Assembly (NCBI GenBank): GCA_964559835.1
Contig: CAZLJE010000023.1
Location: 1 to 64,000 of the forward strand
Direction of reading: 5' to 3'
From: DAISJI01 sp964559835
GTDB lineage: Bacteria > Acidobacteriota > Terriglobia > Terriglobales > Acidobacteriaceae
DNA: 64,000 bases
A model generated the notes under the pieces. It made no database searches. It was not told where the DNA came from and was given only the letters and a program-made list of their open reading frames with translations. Shown in pieces: positions 44,623 to 52,759 of the stretch. Numbering within the stretch: the first letter of the stretch is position 1; every line of letters begins with the position of its first letter. Both the position numbers and the translations under genes were made by a program.

Positions 44623-45360
44623 GTGATGACCAACCCGCGTGTCAAAATCGTGTTCGTGTTGTTGCTCGCGCTCGCCGCATCAGCTTCTGCGTTCGCGCTG
44701 ATGCGACCCGGACTCTGGCGACATTTCGTCGACAGCCAGGACCTCATCGCCCTACTTCGTGATCATTACGCAATGGGTGCACTGCTGTGCGTGAGCGTCG
44801 AGTTCCTGCAGGTGGTGGTGCCGCCGATTCCGGGGACGGTGGTCGAGTTTGCGATCGGCTATGTTTTCGGGCCGTGGGTTGGCTTCACTTTCGCGATGCT
44901 GGGCGCTTTGTTGGGTTCCGTAGCAAGCTTCGGTGTGGCCCGCGTGATCGGCCGGCCGGCAGTGGAACACGTGGTGAAGCGATCTTCGCTGGCGAAGCTG
45001 GATCGGCTGCTGGCGACGGCGCGCGGCAAAGCCGGCCTGCTCACAATTTTTCTGCTACCCAGCACGCCGAAAGACACCTTCTGCTATGCCGCCGGACTCT
45101 CCAGCCTGCGGACCGGGGAATTTTCGCTGATCGCGGGGCTTGGGCGAGCGCCGTCGGTGCTGTTGGGAGTGCTGATCGGCGCCGGAATCGCGAGCCGCGA
45201 CCGGCACGAACAGGTCCTTGCCGGCGCTATCGTGGTGGTCGTCATCGCGGCGTATTGGTTGATCGTACGGCCGCGCTCCAGCCTAGGCCACACGTCACCG
45301 CCCGTCCCAATTGCGCGGGCTGTCCGGCAGACCGAAGCGCGCCGCAGAGAAGCGTCGTAA
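44623..45360 (+). CDS. TVP38/TMEM64 (VTT, DedA-superfamily) membrane protein
   Basis: A 245-residue membrane protein with the VTT core: GALLCVSVEFLQVVVPPIPGTVVEFAIGY-type re-entrant segment (residues ~45-75), FGVARVIGRPAVEHVVKR, and LPSTPKDTFCYAAGLSSLR, the second half of the pseudo-symmetric pair. VTT proteins act in lipid or undecaprenyl-phosphate flipping and envelope maintenance (family knowledge); substrate here unknown. It is divergent from the ATPase operon. No clear Shine-Dalgarno. Confidence 0.85.
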   Translation: MMTNPRVKIVFVLLLALAASASAFALMRPGLWRHFVDSQDLIALLRDHYAMGALLCVSVEFLQVVVPPIPGTVVEFAIGYVFGPWVGFTFAMLGALLGSVASFGVARVIGRPAVEHVVKRSSLAKLDRLLATARGKAGLLTIFLLPSTPKDTFCYAAGLSSLRTGEFSLIAGLGRAPSVLLGVLIGAGIASRDRHEQVLAGAIVVVVIAAYWLIVRPRSSLGHTSPPVPIARAVRQTEARRREAS

Positions 45361-45372
45361 ACGGACCGGCGC

Positions 45373-46062
45373 CTACTTCAGCTGCACCAGGACGACGTGG
45401 TATTCGGAGCGGCCGTCGTTGCGGACGCGGTGGGTGCGAGCCTTATTTGAGTCGGCGAGGAAGTCGACCGTCCCTGCTTTCGAGCTTTCCGGTTTTCCCC
45501 AGGAACCACCCTGCGGCTGGGCGGAGGTCAGGCCGTCCGATATCTCCACGGCAACGGTGTCGTAAGCGTGGGCGTGGTACTCGGTCATCGCTGCCGGCGG
45601 GATGTGCACGTCGTACACGCGCACGTACTGGTTCTCGAACAGCCACTTGTGGTGAGACTCGATGAGCGCGCGGGGATCTTCTTTTGATGGCTGCTGGCTG
45701 AGTGGTTTTGCCGGTTCGCGAGCATCCTTCATTTCGACGACGATATTTTCGAGCGGCTGATCAAGATTGGTCACCGAGCGCTTGCCCGGACCGCTCCATG
45801 CGATGTTGCCGGCAGGGACCTTCGTGGTTCGAGTCGTGCCGTCGGGCATGGTGAGGCGGACATCATTCGCGGTGAGCGCGATCACCACCCGTTGCGGGCG
45901 GTCGTGCATCGGCAGAGACTCGTTGGGCGCGATCGTCAGCCGGACGACGCGCACGCGCGCATCTTCGTACTCGACCTTCGCATTCTTCGGCGCGACAGAG
46001 ACGAGGTCCTGAGCGAGAGCCATGGAAGAGACTAGGAGCAGGAACACCGTTGCCAAACTCAT
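45373..46062 (-). CDS. Exported bicupin protein
   Basis: A 229-residue protein with a signal peptide (MSLATVFLLLVSSMALAQ). Two cupin repeats follow: the first with RLTIAPNESLPMHDRPQRVV, the second with VYDVHIPPAAMTEYHAHAYDTVAVEI, whose HxH residues could bind a metal. AGGTGAAG lies upstream of ATG. Secreted cupin proteins of this type are frequent in Acidobacteriota, function unknown. Converges with the VTT gene with 12 bases between stops. Confidence 0.83.
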   Translation of the reverse strand: MSLATVFLLLVSSMALAQDLVSVAPKNAKVEYEDARVRVVRLTIAPNESLPMHDRPQRVVIALTANDVRLTMPDGTTRTTKVPAGNIAWSGPGKRSVTNLDQPLENIVVEMKDAREPAKPLSQQPSKEDPRALIESHHKWLFENQYVRVYDVHIPPAAMTEYHAHAYDTVAVEISDGLTSAQPQGGSWGKPESSKAGTVDFLADSNKARTHRVRNDGRSEYHVVLVQLK

Positions 46063-46189
46063 GCTTCACCTTACGGCCTGACGACTAATTGCGTCAGTGA
46101 GTTATAGAACAACTCGCCATCTTAATCTCCCGTCTATTCATCTGGGATTAACAACGTAAAACGTCCTCCTACACACCAAGGGAGCAATG

Positions 46190-46750
46190 ATGGCGAAAAA
46201 TGGCAAGAATCGTAACGGCGCGATGGCGAACCCGACGTTGCTGAAGCCGTTGAACAAAAAGGATGACCTGGTGCGGGTGGTCGTCGAGACGCCGAAGGGC
46301 AGCCGGAACAAGTTTGCCTTCGATGTGAAAGACGAAGTCTTCACCTTGAAGAAGGTGTTGCCGGCGGGCATGGAGTTTCCCTATGACTTCGGTTTCGTAC
46401 CGCGAACGCGTGCCGAGGATGGCGATCCGGTGGATGTGCTGATCCTGATGGAGGAGCCAGCGTTCCCCGGTTGCGTACTGCAGTGCCGCCTAATCGGCGT
46501 CATCGAAGGCGAGCAGCAGACAAAGGACGGAAAAAAGGTGCGAAACGACCGACTGCTGGCGGTCGAGGCCGGTAATCACGCCCACTCCGATATCAATCAC
46601 GTGAATGAATTACCGCAGAGATTGCTACGCGAAATCGGTGAGTTCTTCGTCAATTACCACCGCTTGGACGGCAATCGTTTCCACGTAATCGGGGTGAAAG
46701 GTCCCGCCGAGGCCCGGCGCTGCATCGACGCCGGGCGGGCAGCTGCGTAG
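46190..46750 (+). CDS. ppa: Inorganic pyrophosphatase
   Basis: A 186-residue family I pyrophosphatase-like protein. Visible: VVVETPKGSRNKFAFD, the core MEFPYDFGFVPRTRAEDGDPVDVLILMEE, which carries the metal-binding Asp cluster (DGDPVDVL), and KKVRNDRLLAV. It hydrolyses PPi and so drives biosynthetic reactions. Of two adjacent ATGs (46187, 46190) the second is better spaced from GGGAG. The next gene begins three bases after the stop, so co-transcription is likely. Confidence 0.92.
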   Translation: MAKNGKNRNGAMANPTLLKPLNKKDDLVRVVVETPKGSRNKFAFDVKDEVFTLKKVLPAGMEFPYDFGFVPRTRAEDGDPVDVLILMEEPAFPGCVLQCRLIGVIEGEQQTKDGKKVRNDRLLAVEAGNHAHSDINHVNELPQRLLREIGEFFVNYHRLDGNRFHVIGVKGPAEARRCIDAGRAAA

Positions 46751-46753
46751 CGC

Positions 46754-47692
46754 ATGCCACGCCTGAGCGACCATATCGAAAACGTGCTCAACGAAACGCG
46801 CATGCTCCTGCTCGGCGGGCAGGTGCTGCTCGGATTCACGTACCGGATCTGCTTCGAAGCGGCGTTCGAGCGACTTCCGGCAGGGGCGCGGTACGTCGAG
46901 GTGATCGGGCTGGCCATCATGACGACTGGCCTCGCGTGGCTGGTATGGCCGGCGGCCTTCCATAGAATCGCCGAAAATGGATGGCAGACGCAGCGGATCC
47001 ACGAGTTTACGACGGACGTACTGGATTGGGCGCTGTTGCCGTTTTGTGTCGGGCTGGGCATGAGCTTCTACCCGGTGTGTGTTGCCTTGCAAGTTCCGCA
47101 CGCGAAACTGATCTCGACGGCGGCCGGGTGCCTCGCTCTCGGCGCATGGTACGGCGGAGCCGCGCTGCACCGCCACGCCGGCGCACGGGAGCACGCCGGG
47201 AAACGGCTTCTTCAAGAGGAGCGACGGCAGCCCGATGACCTGCCTGAGCGGATCAAGAAGGTGCTTATCGAGTGCCGCATGGCGCTGCCCGGAGCGCAGG
47301 CGTTCCTCGGCTTCCAGTTCGCCATCGTTTTTTCGGAGGCGTTCGCAAAGCTGCCGCGCGAGTTGCAGTGGATCCATTTCGCGAGTCTCATCGCCATGAC
47401 GTGCTCCATCGTGCTGTTGATCGCGCCCGCTGCTTACCACCGGCTGGCCGAGGCAGGCGAGGACTCCGAGCACTTTCACCAGGTCGCGAGCTACCTGCTG
47501 CTGGCAGGGCTTGCGTTCCTGGCGCCGGGGATGGCGGGCGATCTGTACGTCGTGCTGGCGAAGGTCACGAGATCGCAAACGATCAGTATTGCGGTCGCGG
47601 GCGGATTGTTGGTCGCGTCGTACGCGCTGTGGTTCGGAGTCAGCCTGCTCAAGCGGCGGCCGGAGGCGTCCGATACACCCGCGCACTTATAG
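46754..47692 (+). CDS. Duplicated DUF6328 membrane protein
   Basis: A 312-residue membrane protein built from two copies of a ~150-residue, four-helix DUF6328 unit. The copies align visibly: NVLNETRMLLLGGQVLLGF with KVLIECRMALPGAQAFLGF, and WPAAFHRIAE with APAAYHRLAE. Function unknown. It starts three bases after ppa and is probably expressed with it. A strong hairpin terminator follows. Confidence 0.8.
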   Translation: MPRLSDHIENVLNETRMLLLGGQVLLGFTYRICFEAAFERLPAGARYVEVIGLAIMTTGLAWLVWPAAFHRIAENGWQTQRIHEFTTDVLDWALLPFCVGLGMSFYPVCVALQVPHAKLISTAAGCLALGAWYGGAALHRHAGAREHAGKRLLQEERRQPDDLPERIKKVLIECRMALPGAQAFLGFQFAIVFSEAFAKLPRELQWIHFASLIAMTCSIVLLIAPAAYHRLAEAGEDSEHFHQVASYLLLAGLAFLAPGMAGDLYVVLAKVTRSQTISIAVAGGLLVASYALWFGVSLLKRRPEASDTPAHL

Positions 47693-47702
47693 GTGTTGTG
47701 AT

Positions 47703-47730
47703 CACGAGCGGCAAAATAAAGCCGCTCGTG
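47703..47730. terminator. Bidirectional terminator hairpin
   Basis: Perfect 10-bp stem CACGAGCGGC / GCCGCTCGTG with loop aaaataaa, located between the convergent DUF6328 gene and the chaplin-like gene. Confidence 0.65.
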
Positions 47731-47765
47731 AGAGCGGCTCAGAAGTACTTCAGCGCCTGGCTGGC

Positions 47766-48101
47766 TCACTTCGTCGTTTGCGACTTCATCTGGTTTTGCA
47801 CGATCGAGTTCAACGCGGAGTTATCGCTCTTCGCCGTGCAGGTGTTATTTCCCTGCTGCACTTGCGACGTCAGCACGTTCACGCTGATTCCGCACACTGC
47901 CGCGGCCACGTCGATGGGCGCTTGTACCGTCACCGGGATCTGGCTCACGTCCACGTTGATGTTTTTGGCGATTTCGGTCTTGATGTTCGACACGTTGACG
48001 TTGACGAGGTTGCCGGCGTTCACCTGTGCGAAGCCGAATGTGCCCACGAGCAACAGGCAGGTGAGCAGGATACCGACAGCTGTTTTTCTAGACTGCTGCA
48101 T
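47766..48101 (-). CDS. Small secreted protein with chaplin-like cysteine module
   Basis: A 111-residue secreted protein: signal peptide (MQQSRKTAVGILLTCLLLVG, cleavage near FGFAQ), a Val/Asn-rich beta-prone stretch (NLVNVNVSN, INVDVSQIPVTVQAPIDV) and two cysteines, Cys70 and Cys88, in CGISVNVL...GNNTC. The C-G-x-S-V-N-V start, N-T-C end and 18-residue spacing resemble the actinobacterial chaplin repeat, which forms hydrophobic amyloid films. Homology is not established. GAGGAGG lies upstream of ATG. Alone on its strand. Confidence 0.75.
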   Translation of the reverse strand: MQQSRKTAVGILLTCLLLVGTFGFAQVNAGNLVNVNVSNIKTEIAKNINVDVSQIPVTVQAPIDVAAAVCGISVNVLTSQVQQGNNTCTAKSDNSALNSIVQNQMKSQTTK

Positions 48102-48548
48102 GAACCGTCCTCCTCAATTTTTCCTTGCGGATACATATAAGAAGTCCACCGCGATTATTCGGGATGCTTGCAACCCCCCATCGGTGCGCCTTTTTCGCAA
48201 GTGGCGCGCGAGAGAAGACAGCGTCGTATTGCTACTGGTGCTACGGCTCCGACGGACGCGCGGAGTCCACGCGGATCACTGCGGATTACGCGGGGTAAGT
48301 CGACAATCGTAGGTCCAGCTGGGGCGTTTTCCTGAAAACGTCCGGTTTTGGCAGCAGAGTGACAGGCGAGACGCCTGTGCTACGAAAAACAGGCGGTTGT
48401 GACCGCCTCACAAGTGGTTGTGACCACACTCACTGCCCGCACGTGCCGGGCAGGCCTACTCTCGGCAGTTAACGTGGGAAAGCCCCACCCTATCGCAAAA
48501 AGCGGGCGATAAGGGTGGGGCAACCGACGTCCAACCGGAGAGGGGCAC
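48102..48548. other. Gene-free stretch upstream of transketolase
   Basis: 447 bases without a convincing gene. The first 200 contain gcgcggagtccacgcggatc-type words related to the ccacggat class; the rest is the palindrome array listed separately. The GGAGAGGGG ribosome-binding site of the transketolase gene closes it. Confidence 0.55.
48325..48521. repeat. Array of six short palindromes
   Basis: In order: CGTTTTC/GAAAACG (48325-48340), ACAGGCG/CGCCTGT (48362-48378, the dispersed core), AGGCGGT/ACCGCCT (48391-48408), GTGGT/ACCAC (48414-48427), CTGCCCG/CGGGCAG (48433-48453) and a 14-bp stem CCCCACCCTATCGC with one bulge (48483-48520). They follow one another at about 20-base intervals. Confidence 0.75.
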
Positions 48549-50618
48549 ATGGCGATCGTTGACTCAACCAGCGGAAAGGTCGTTCGCGACTACAACGTCG
48601 AAGAGCTAAAAGAACAGGCGAAGCTGATGCGCGGCTACGACCTTGCGGCGCTGTGCGCGGCGGGCAGCGGACACGCCGGCGGCACGCTGTCGATCATGGA
48701 CATCGCGGCGGCGCTGTACCTGAAAGTGCTCAACCACGACCCGAAGAACCCGAATTGGCCGGAGCGCGACCGCGTCATCTGGTCTACCGGACACAAGGCG
48801 CCCAGCCTGTACATCGGCCTGGGGTTCGCCGGGTACTTCGACAAGAGCGACGTGGTCACGCTCCGCAAACTGTATTCGCCATTCCAGGGGCACCCGCACT
48901 GGCTGAAACTGGCGGGCGTGGAAGCGTCCACCGGCTCGCTGGGGCAGGGATTGAGCATCGCCGTCGGCCTCGCCATCTCTGCCAAGCTGGATAAGAAGGG
49001 CAACTCGGTGTTCTGCATCATGGGCGATGGCGAGCAGCAGGAAGGCCAGGTCTGGGAAGCGGCGATGGAAGCCGCGCACTACAAGCTGAACAACCTGGTC
49101 GCGATCGTCGACTACAACCGTCTCCAGATCGATGGGCGCGTGAACGATGTGATGAACATCGACCCCATCGAAGAAAAGTACCGTTCGTTCGGATGGGACG
49201 TGATCCGAATTAACGGCCACGATATGGAGCAGGTCGTCACCGCGTTGCAGGCGGGAAAACGGCGCGCGGGCAATGGTGTGCAGAAGCCGCTGTGCATCGT
49301 GGCCGAGACCATCAAGGGCAAGGGCATCAGCTTCTGCGAGGACGTCGCCGGCTGGCACGGCAGGGCCACCAACCTGGAGGAGACGAAGAAAGGGCTGGCG
49401 GAGCTTGGTGTCGCCGACAAGATCGACCTCGACGCGCTGCTGGACAAGGCGAAGACGTACCAGAAGGACGTCGATAAGAAGCTCGACGCCAAGATGCCGC
49501 ACTTCAGCCGCGATTACTGGTGGAACTCAGCGCTCGACATGCAGGTGAAGATGAAACCGACGCGCATGGGCTTCGGCGAGTCGCTGGCCGAAAACGGCAG
49601 TGATGAGCGCGTCTGCTGCCTGGGGTTGGACATCTCCGGGTCGATCACCATCAGCGACTTCTACAGCAAGAACCCGGAACGCAAGCCGCGCTGGCTGAGC
49701 ATGGGCATCGCCGAGCAGTCGGCGACCGCCGTCGCCGCCGGACTGGCGCGCGAAGGCAAGCTGCCGGTCTTCGGCACCTACGCGACGTTTGCGGTCGGCC
49801 GCAACCTCGACCAGATCCGCACTACCGTGTGTTACGGCAACTTCAACGTGCTGATCGCGGGCGCGCACGGCGGCGTCTCGGTCGGGCCGGACGGCGCGAC
49901 GCACCAGGCGTTGGAAGACCTGAGTGCCGTTTGCAGCCTGCCGAACATGAACGTCGTCGTGCCGTGCGACAGCGTGGAAACGAAGAAGGCCACGACGTAT
50001 CTGCTGTTGAAGCACCAGGGTCCGAAGTACATCCGGTTCGCGCGCGAGGCGACGCCGATCGTCACGGACGAGAACACGCCGTTCGTCTTCGGCAAAGCGA
50101 ATGTCATCCGGCTGCGCACGGCGGACAAGGACTTCCTGAGAGCGTTCGAGACCCGCCTGGAAGCGAACTACCGCAACGAGGGCGAAGACCTGGCGATCAT
50201 CGCGAATGGGCCGATGGTTCCCGAGGCGATGCGCGCGGCGTACATCCTGAAGCAGGAGTTCGGCTACGAGACGCGCATCATCAACCTGCACACGCTGAAG
50301 CCGGTGGATGAGGGCGCGATCATTCGCGCCGCCAAGGACACGGGCGTGGTCATCACGGCGGAAGAGCACCAGATCGGCCCGGTGGCGTGGAAGGTCAGCA
50401 ACGTCATTACTGCCAGCCCCGAGCTGTACGGGACGCCGGTGATCACGGGCGCGATCGGCGTGAAGGACCGCTTCGGCGACTCGGGCGCGCCCTGGGAGCT
50501 GATCAAGGAGTTCGAGGTGTCGGCCGAGCACATCGCGCAGAAGGCGCTCGAACTCATGAAGTTGAAGAAGAAGCGGATCGTCTGCCCGATCGAGCCGGAG
50601 CTGGTCACGGTCCGGTAA
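48549..50618 (+). CDS. tkt: Transketolase
   Basis: A 689-residue thiamine-diphosphate enzyme of the pentose phosphate pathway, transferring two-carbon ketol units. Visible: GSGHAGGTLSIMDIAAALY, STGHKAPSLYIGLGFAG, the ThDP motif GDGEQQEGQVWEAAMEAAHY...NNLVAIVDYNRLQIDG, the middle domain with GLDISGSITISDF, and the C-terminal domain with EEHQIGPVAWKV. Full length in a single chain, unlike split forms. GGAGAGGGG lies upstream of ATG. Some divergence from E. coli TktA, so a related ketolase role cannot be fully excluded. Confidence 0.94.
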   Translation: MAIVDSTSGKVVRDYNVEELKEQAKLMRGYDLAALCAAGSGHAGGTLSIMDIAAALYLKVLNHDPKNPNWPERDRVIWSTGHKAPSLYIGLGFAGYFDKSDVVTLRKLYSPFQGHPHWLKLAGVEASTGSLGQGLSIAVGLAISAKLDKKGNSVFCIMGDGEQQEGQVWEAAMEAAHYKLNNLVAIVDYNRLQIDGRVNDVMNIDPIEEKYRSFGWDVIRINGHDMEQVVTALQAGKRRAGNGVQKPLCIVAETIKGKGISFCEDVAGWHGRATNLEETKKGLAELGVADKIDLDALLDKAKTYQKDVDKKLDAKMPHFSRDYWWNSALDMQVKMKPTRMGFGESLAENGSDERVCCLGLDISGSITISDFYSKNPERKPRWLSMGIAEQSATAVAAGLAREGKLPVFGTYATFAVGRNLDQIRTTVCYGNFNVLIAGAHGGVSVGPDGATHQALEDLSAVCSLPNMNVVVPCDSVETKKATTYLLLKHQGPKYIRFAREATPIVTDENTPFVFGKANVIRLRTADKDFLRAFETRLEANYRNEGEDLAIIANGPMVPEAMRAAYILKQEFGYETRIINLHTLKPVDEGAIIRAAKDTGVVITAEEHQIGPVAWKVSNVITASPELYGTPVITGAIGVKDRFGDSGAPWELIKEFEVSAEHIAQKALELMKLKKKRIVCPIEPELVTVR

Positions 50619-50627
50619 AGAAAAAAC

Positions 50628-50701
50628 GCCACGGCTTTACACGGATACACACGGATGAACCGAGAGAATTTTATCCGTGAAGATCCGTGTAGATCCGTGG
50701 C
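50628..50701. repeat. Word-repeat palindrome (word ~ cacggatacacacggat)
   Basis: Left arm 50628-50660 (gccacggctttacacggatacacacggat) and right arm 50671-50701 (atccgtgaagatccgtgtagatccgtggc) around a short loop; begins ten bases after the transketolase stop. Same word class as 23870-23955. Confidence 0.88.
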
Positions 50702-50768
50702 TTGTTTTACGTCTGCTTGAGTCAATCGGCTGTTCTCCCGTAATCTGGTGGGTTTGACGGGGTGAGAA

Positions 50769-51875
50769 ATGGCCGACCGTAAGTTTCGAGTTTTTGCCAC
50801 CTGCCAGATCGGCGAAGCCATCGACCTGCTGCGCCAGCGCGGTTACGAGGTCGAGGTCTATAGTGGTCCCGAAGCGCCGCCGAAGAAACTCATCGTGGAA
50901 AAGACGGCGAGCGGCATCGATGGCCTGATCACCACGCTGCGTGATCCTATCGACGCGGAAGTCTTCGAGGCCGGCAAGGGACACCTGAAGGTCGTGGCGC
51001 AGATTGCCGTCGGCTTCGACAACATCAACCGCGCGGACGCAAATAAATACAAAGTCCCCTTTACGCATACTGCCGATGTCCTGACCGAGGCGACGGCGGA
51101 GTTCGCGTTCTTCATGCTGGGAGCTTTGGCCCGCCGCTTGTGGGACGCGGAAAAGCTCACGCGCGAGAATCAGTGGGGCGCATGGCATCCGTTCCTGCCA
51201 TTTCTCGGCGACGAAGTAACGGGAAAGACGATCGCCATCATCGGCACCGGGCGGATCGGGCTGGCGATGATCAAGAAGTGCAGCGGCTTCGACATGAACA
51301 TCCTCTGTTACGACCCGGCGTACCAGAACCACGATTTCGTTGCCGGCATACAAAAGATCAAGGACCTGCAGCACTCCAGCGGGATCTCGCGCGAGCGCAC
51401 GTGGATCAAGTACGTCGGATTGGACGAGGCACTGCAACAGGCGGATTACATCAGCATCCACGTGCCGCTGATCCGGCCGGGCGAAAGCGAGACGCCCACG
51501 TTGCACCTCGTGAACGAGAAAACATTGCGCATGATGAAACCGAACGCGATGCTAGTGAACACGTCGCGCGGGCCGGTCGTCGACGAGAAAGCGTTGGCGA
51601 AGGCGCTGAAAGAGAATTGGATCGCCGGCGCGGCGCTGGACGTTTACGAGAAAGAGCCGCTGCCGGCGGATTCGCCGCTGCGTGATCCGGCGATCGAAGA
51701 CCGCTGCCGTTTGTATCCGCATTTCGCCAGCGCGGCGAAGATCACGCGCTTGTCGACGGATCCGTCGAAAGGCATGGCCGGGCGCTGCGTGCAGGGATTA
51801 ATCGACGTGCTGGAGAAGCACTACGGCGGCGATCCGAGCAAGATGCCGTACGTGGTGAATAAAGAAGCTTTTTAG
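50769..51875 (+). CDS. D-isomer-specific 2-hydroxyacid dehydrogenase
   Basis: A 368-residue NAD(P)-dependent dehydrogenase. Visible: catalytic-domain start, then IAIIGTGRIGLAMIKKC (Rossmann), VNTSRGPVVDEKALAKALKE with catalytic Arg region, ALDVYEKEPLPADSPL with catalytic Glu, and YPHFASAAKITR with catalytic His. Could act as glyoxylate/hydroxypyruvate reductase or D-lactate dehydrogenase; specificity not decidable. GGGGTGAG lies upstream of ATG. Contains a ~15-residue insertion (HSSGISRERTWIKY) after the Rossmann motif. Confidence 0.9.
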   Translation: MADRKFRVFATCQIGEAIDLLRQRGYEVEVYSGPEAPPKKLIVEKTASGIDGLITTLRDPIDAEVFEAGKGHLKVVAQIAVGFDNINRADANKYKVPFTHTADVLTEATAEFAFFMLGALARRLWDAEKLTRENQWGAWHPFLPFLGDEVTGKTIAIIGTGRIGLAMIKKCSGFDMNILCYDPAYQNHDFVAGIQKIKDLQHSSGISRERTWIKYVGLDEALQQADYISIHVPLIRPGESETPTLHLVNEKTLRMMKPNAMLVNTSRGPVVDEKALAKALKENWIAGAALDVYEKEPLPADSPLRDPAIEDRCRLYPHFASAAKITRLSTDPSKGMAGRCVQGLIDVLEKHYGGDPSKMPYVVNKEAF

Positions 51876-51878
51876 AAA

Positions 51879-51948
51879 CAGTTGTAAGTTGAAAGTTGTA
51901 CGTTGTAAGTTGCCGAACTTGCAACTTATAACTTGGAACTTACAACTG
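51879..51948. repeat. Word-repeat palindrome (word ~ agttgtaagttga)
   Basis: Left arm 51879-51912 (cagttgtaagttgaaagttgtacgttgtaagttg) pairs with right arm 51922-51948 (caacttataacttggaacttacaactg). It begins four bases after the dehydrogenase stop and encodes the last residues and stop of the convergent purQ. Confidence 0.9.
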
Positions 51949-52627
51949 CTTTCAGCACCGACTCGAAAACCCTGAAGCCGTCGGCTCCGCCCATCACGGC
52001 CTCACTCGAGCGCTCCGGGTGCGGCATCATCCCTAAGACATTTCGGCCCTCGTTGCAGATGCCGGCGATGTTGTCGAGCGAGCCGTTGGGATTCGCGCCG
52101 GGTGCGATCTCGCCGTTGGCATCGGCGTAGCGGAAGACGACGCGGTCTTCGCGCTTGAGCTGTTCGAGCGTCGCATCGTCACAGAAGTAATTGCCTTCCA
52201 TGTGTCCGATGGGAATCTGGAGGACATTGCCCTTCTTGCAGGCAGACGTGAACGGCGTTTCGGCGTTGTCGACGCGCACGTGCACGGGCTTACAGACGTA
52301 CTTCAGTCCGGCATTGCGCAACAGTGCGCCCGGCAGCAGGTGCGACTCACAGAGGATCTGGAAGCCGTTGCAGATGCCCAGCACCAACCCGCCTCCGGCG
52401 GCAAATTTCCGCACCGATTCCATCACCGGCGAGAAGCGCGCAATGGCGCCGCAGCGCAGGTAGTCGCCATAGGAAAAGCCGCCCGGCACGATCACCAGGT
52501 CGCAGTTTTGGAGGTCGTGCGACTCGTGCCACAAATAGGTGACGGGCTGCTTTGCCACGTGCTCCAGCACCCAGTATGGGTCCTGATCGCAGTTGGAGCC
52601 GGGAAACTGGATGACGCCGAATTTCAT
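51926..52627 (-). CDS. purQ: Phosphoribosylformylglycinamidine synthase, glutaminase subunit
   Basis: A 233-residue class I glutamine amidotransferase supplying ammonia to PurL in purine synthesis. Visible: FGVIQFPGSNCDQD, VIVPGGFSYGDYLRCGAIA, the nucleophile region GLVLGICNGFQILCESHLLPGAL with catalytic Cys, and MMPHPERSSEAVMGG with the catalytic His and Glu. The small-subunit form needs a separate PurL and PurS, not seen here. Its final residues (VVSSKL) and the stop lie within the word-repeat palindrome. Confidence 0.95.
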   Translation of the reverse strand: MKFGVIQFPGSNCDQDPYWVLEHVAKQPVTYLWHESHDLQNCDLVIVPGGFSYGDYLRCGAIARFSPVMESVRKFAAGGGLVLGICNGFQILCESHLLPGALLRNAGLKYVCKPVHVRVDNAETPFTSACKKGNVLQIPIGHMEGNYFCDDATLEQLKREDRVVFRYADANGEIAPGANPNGSLDNIAGICNEGRNVLGMMPHPERSSEAVMGGADGFRVFESVLKAVVSSKL

Positions 52628-52660
52628 GGGAGCTCTAATAAAAGTCTAGCACGGGGGGAC

Positions 52661-52759
52661 GGGGCTTTAGGCGTTGGGCATTGGGTGTTAGGCAGCCTGG
52701 ATGAACCTCCGAATTCCCAAAGCCCAATAGCCATTGCCCAAAACCCAAAGCCCAAAACC
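52661..52759. repeat. Word-repeat palindrome (word ~ gggcattgggtgtta / cccaaaaccc)
   Basis: Left arm 52661-52693 (ggcgttgggcattgggtgttaggc) and right arm 52716-52759 (cccaaagcccaatagccattgcccaaaacccaaagcccaaaacc). It fills the gap upstream of purQ and ends at the stop codon of the Spy-like gene. Confidence 0.87.

Noticed and set aside
44339..44626. Short protein-coding gene upstream of the VTT gene
   Set aside because: No ribosome-binding site, biased composition and an overlapping open frame on the other strand; treated as non-coding.
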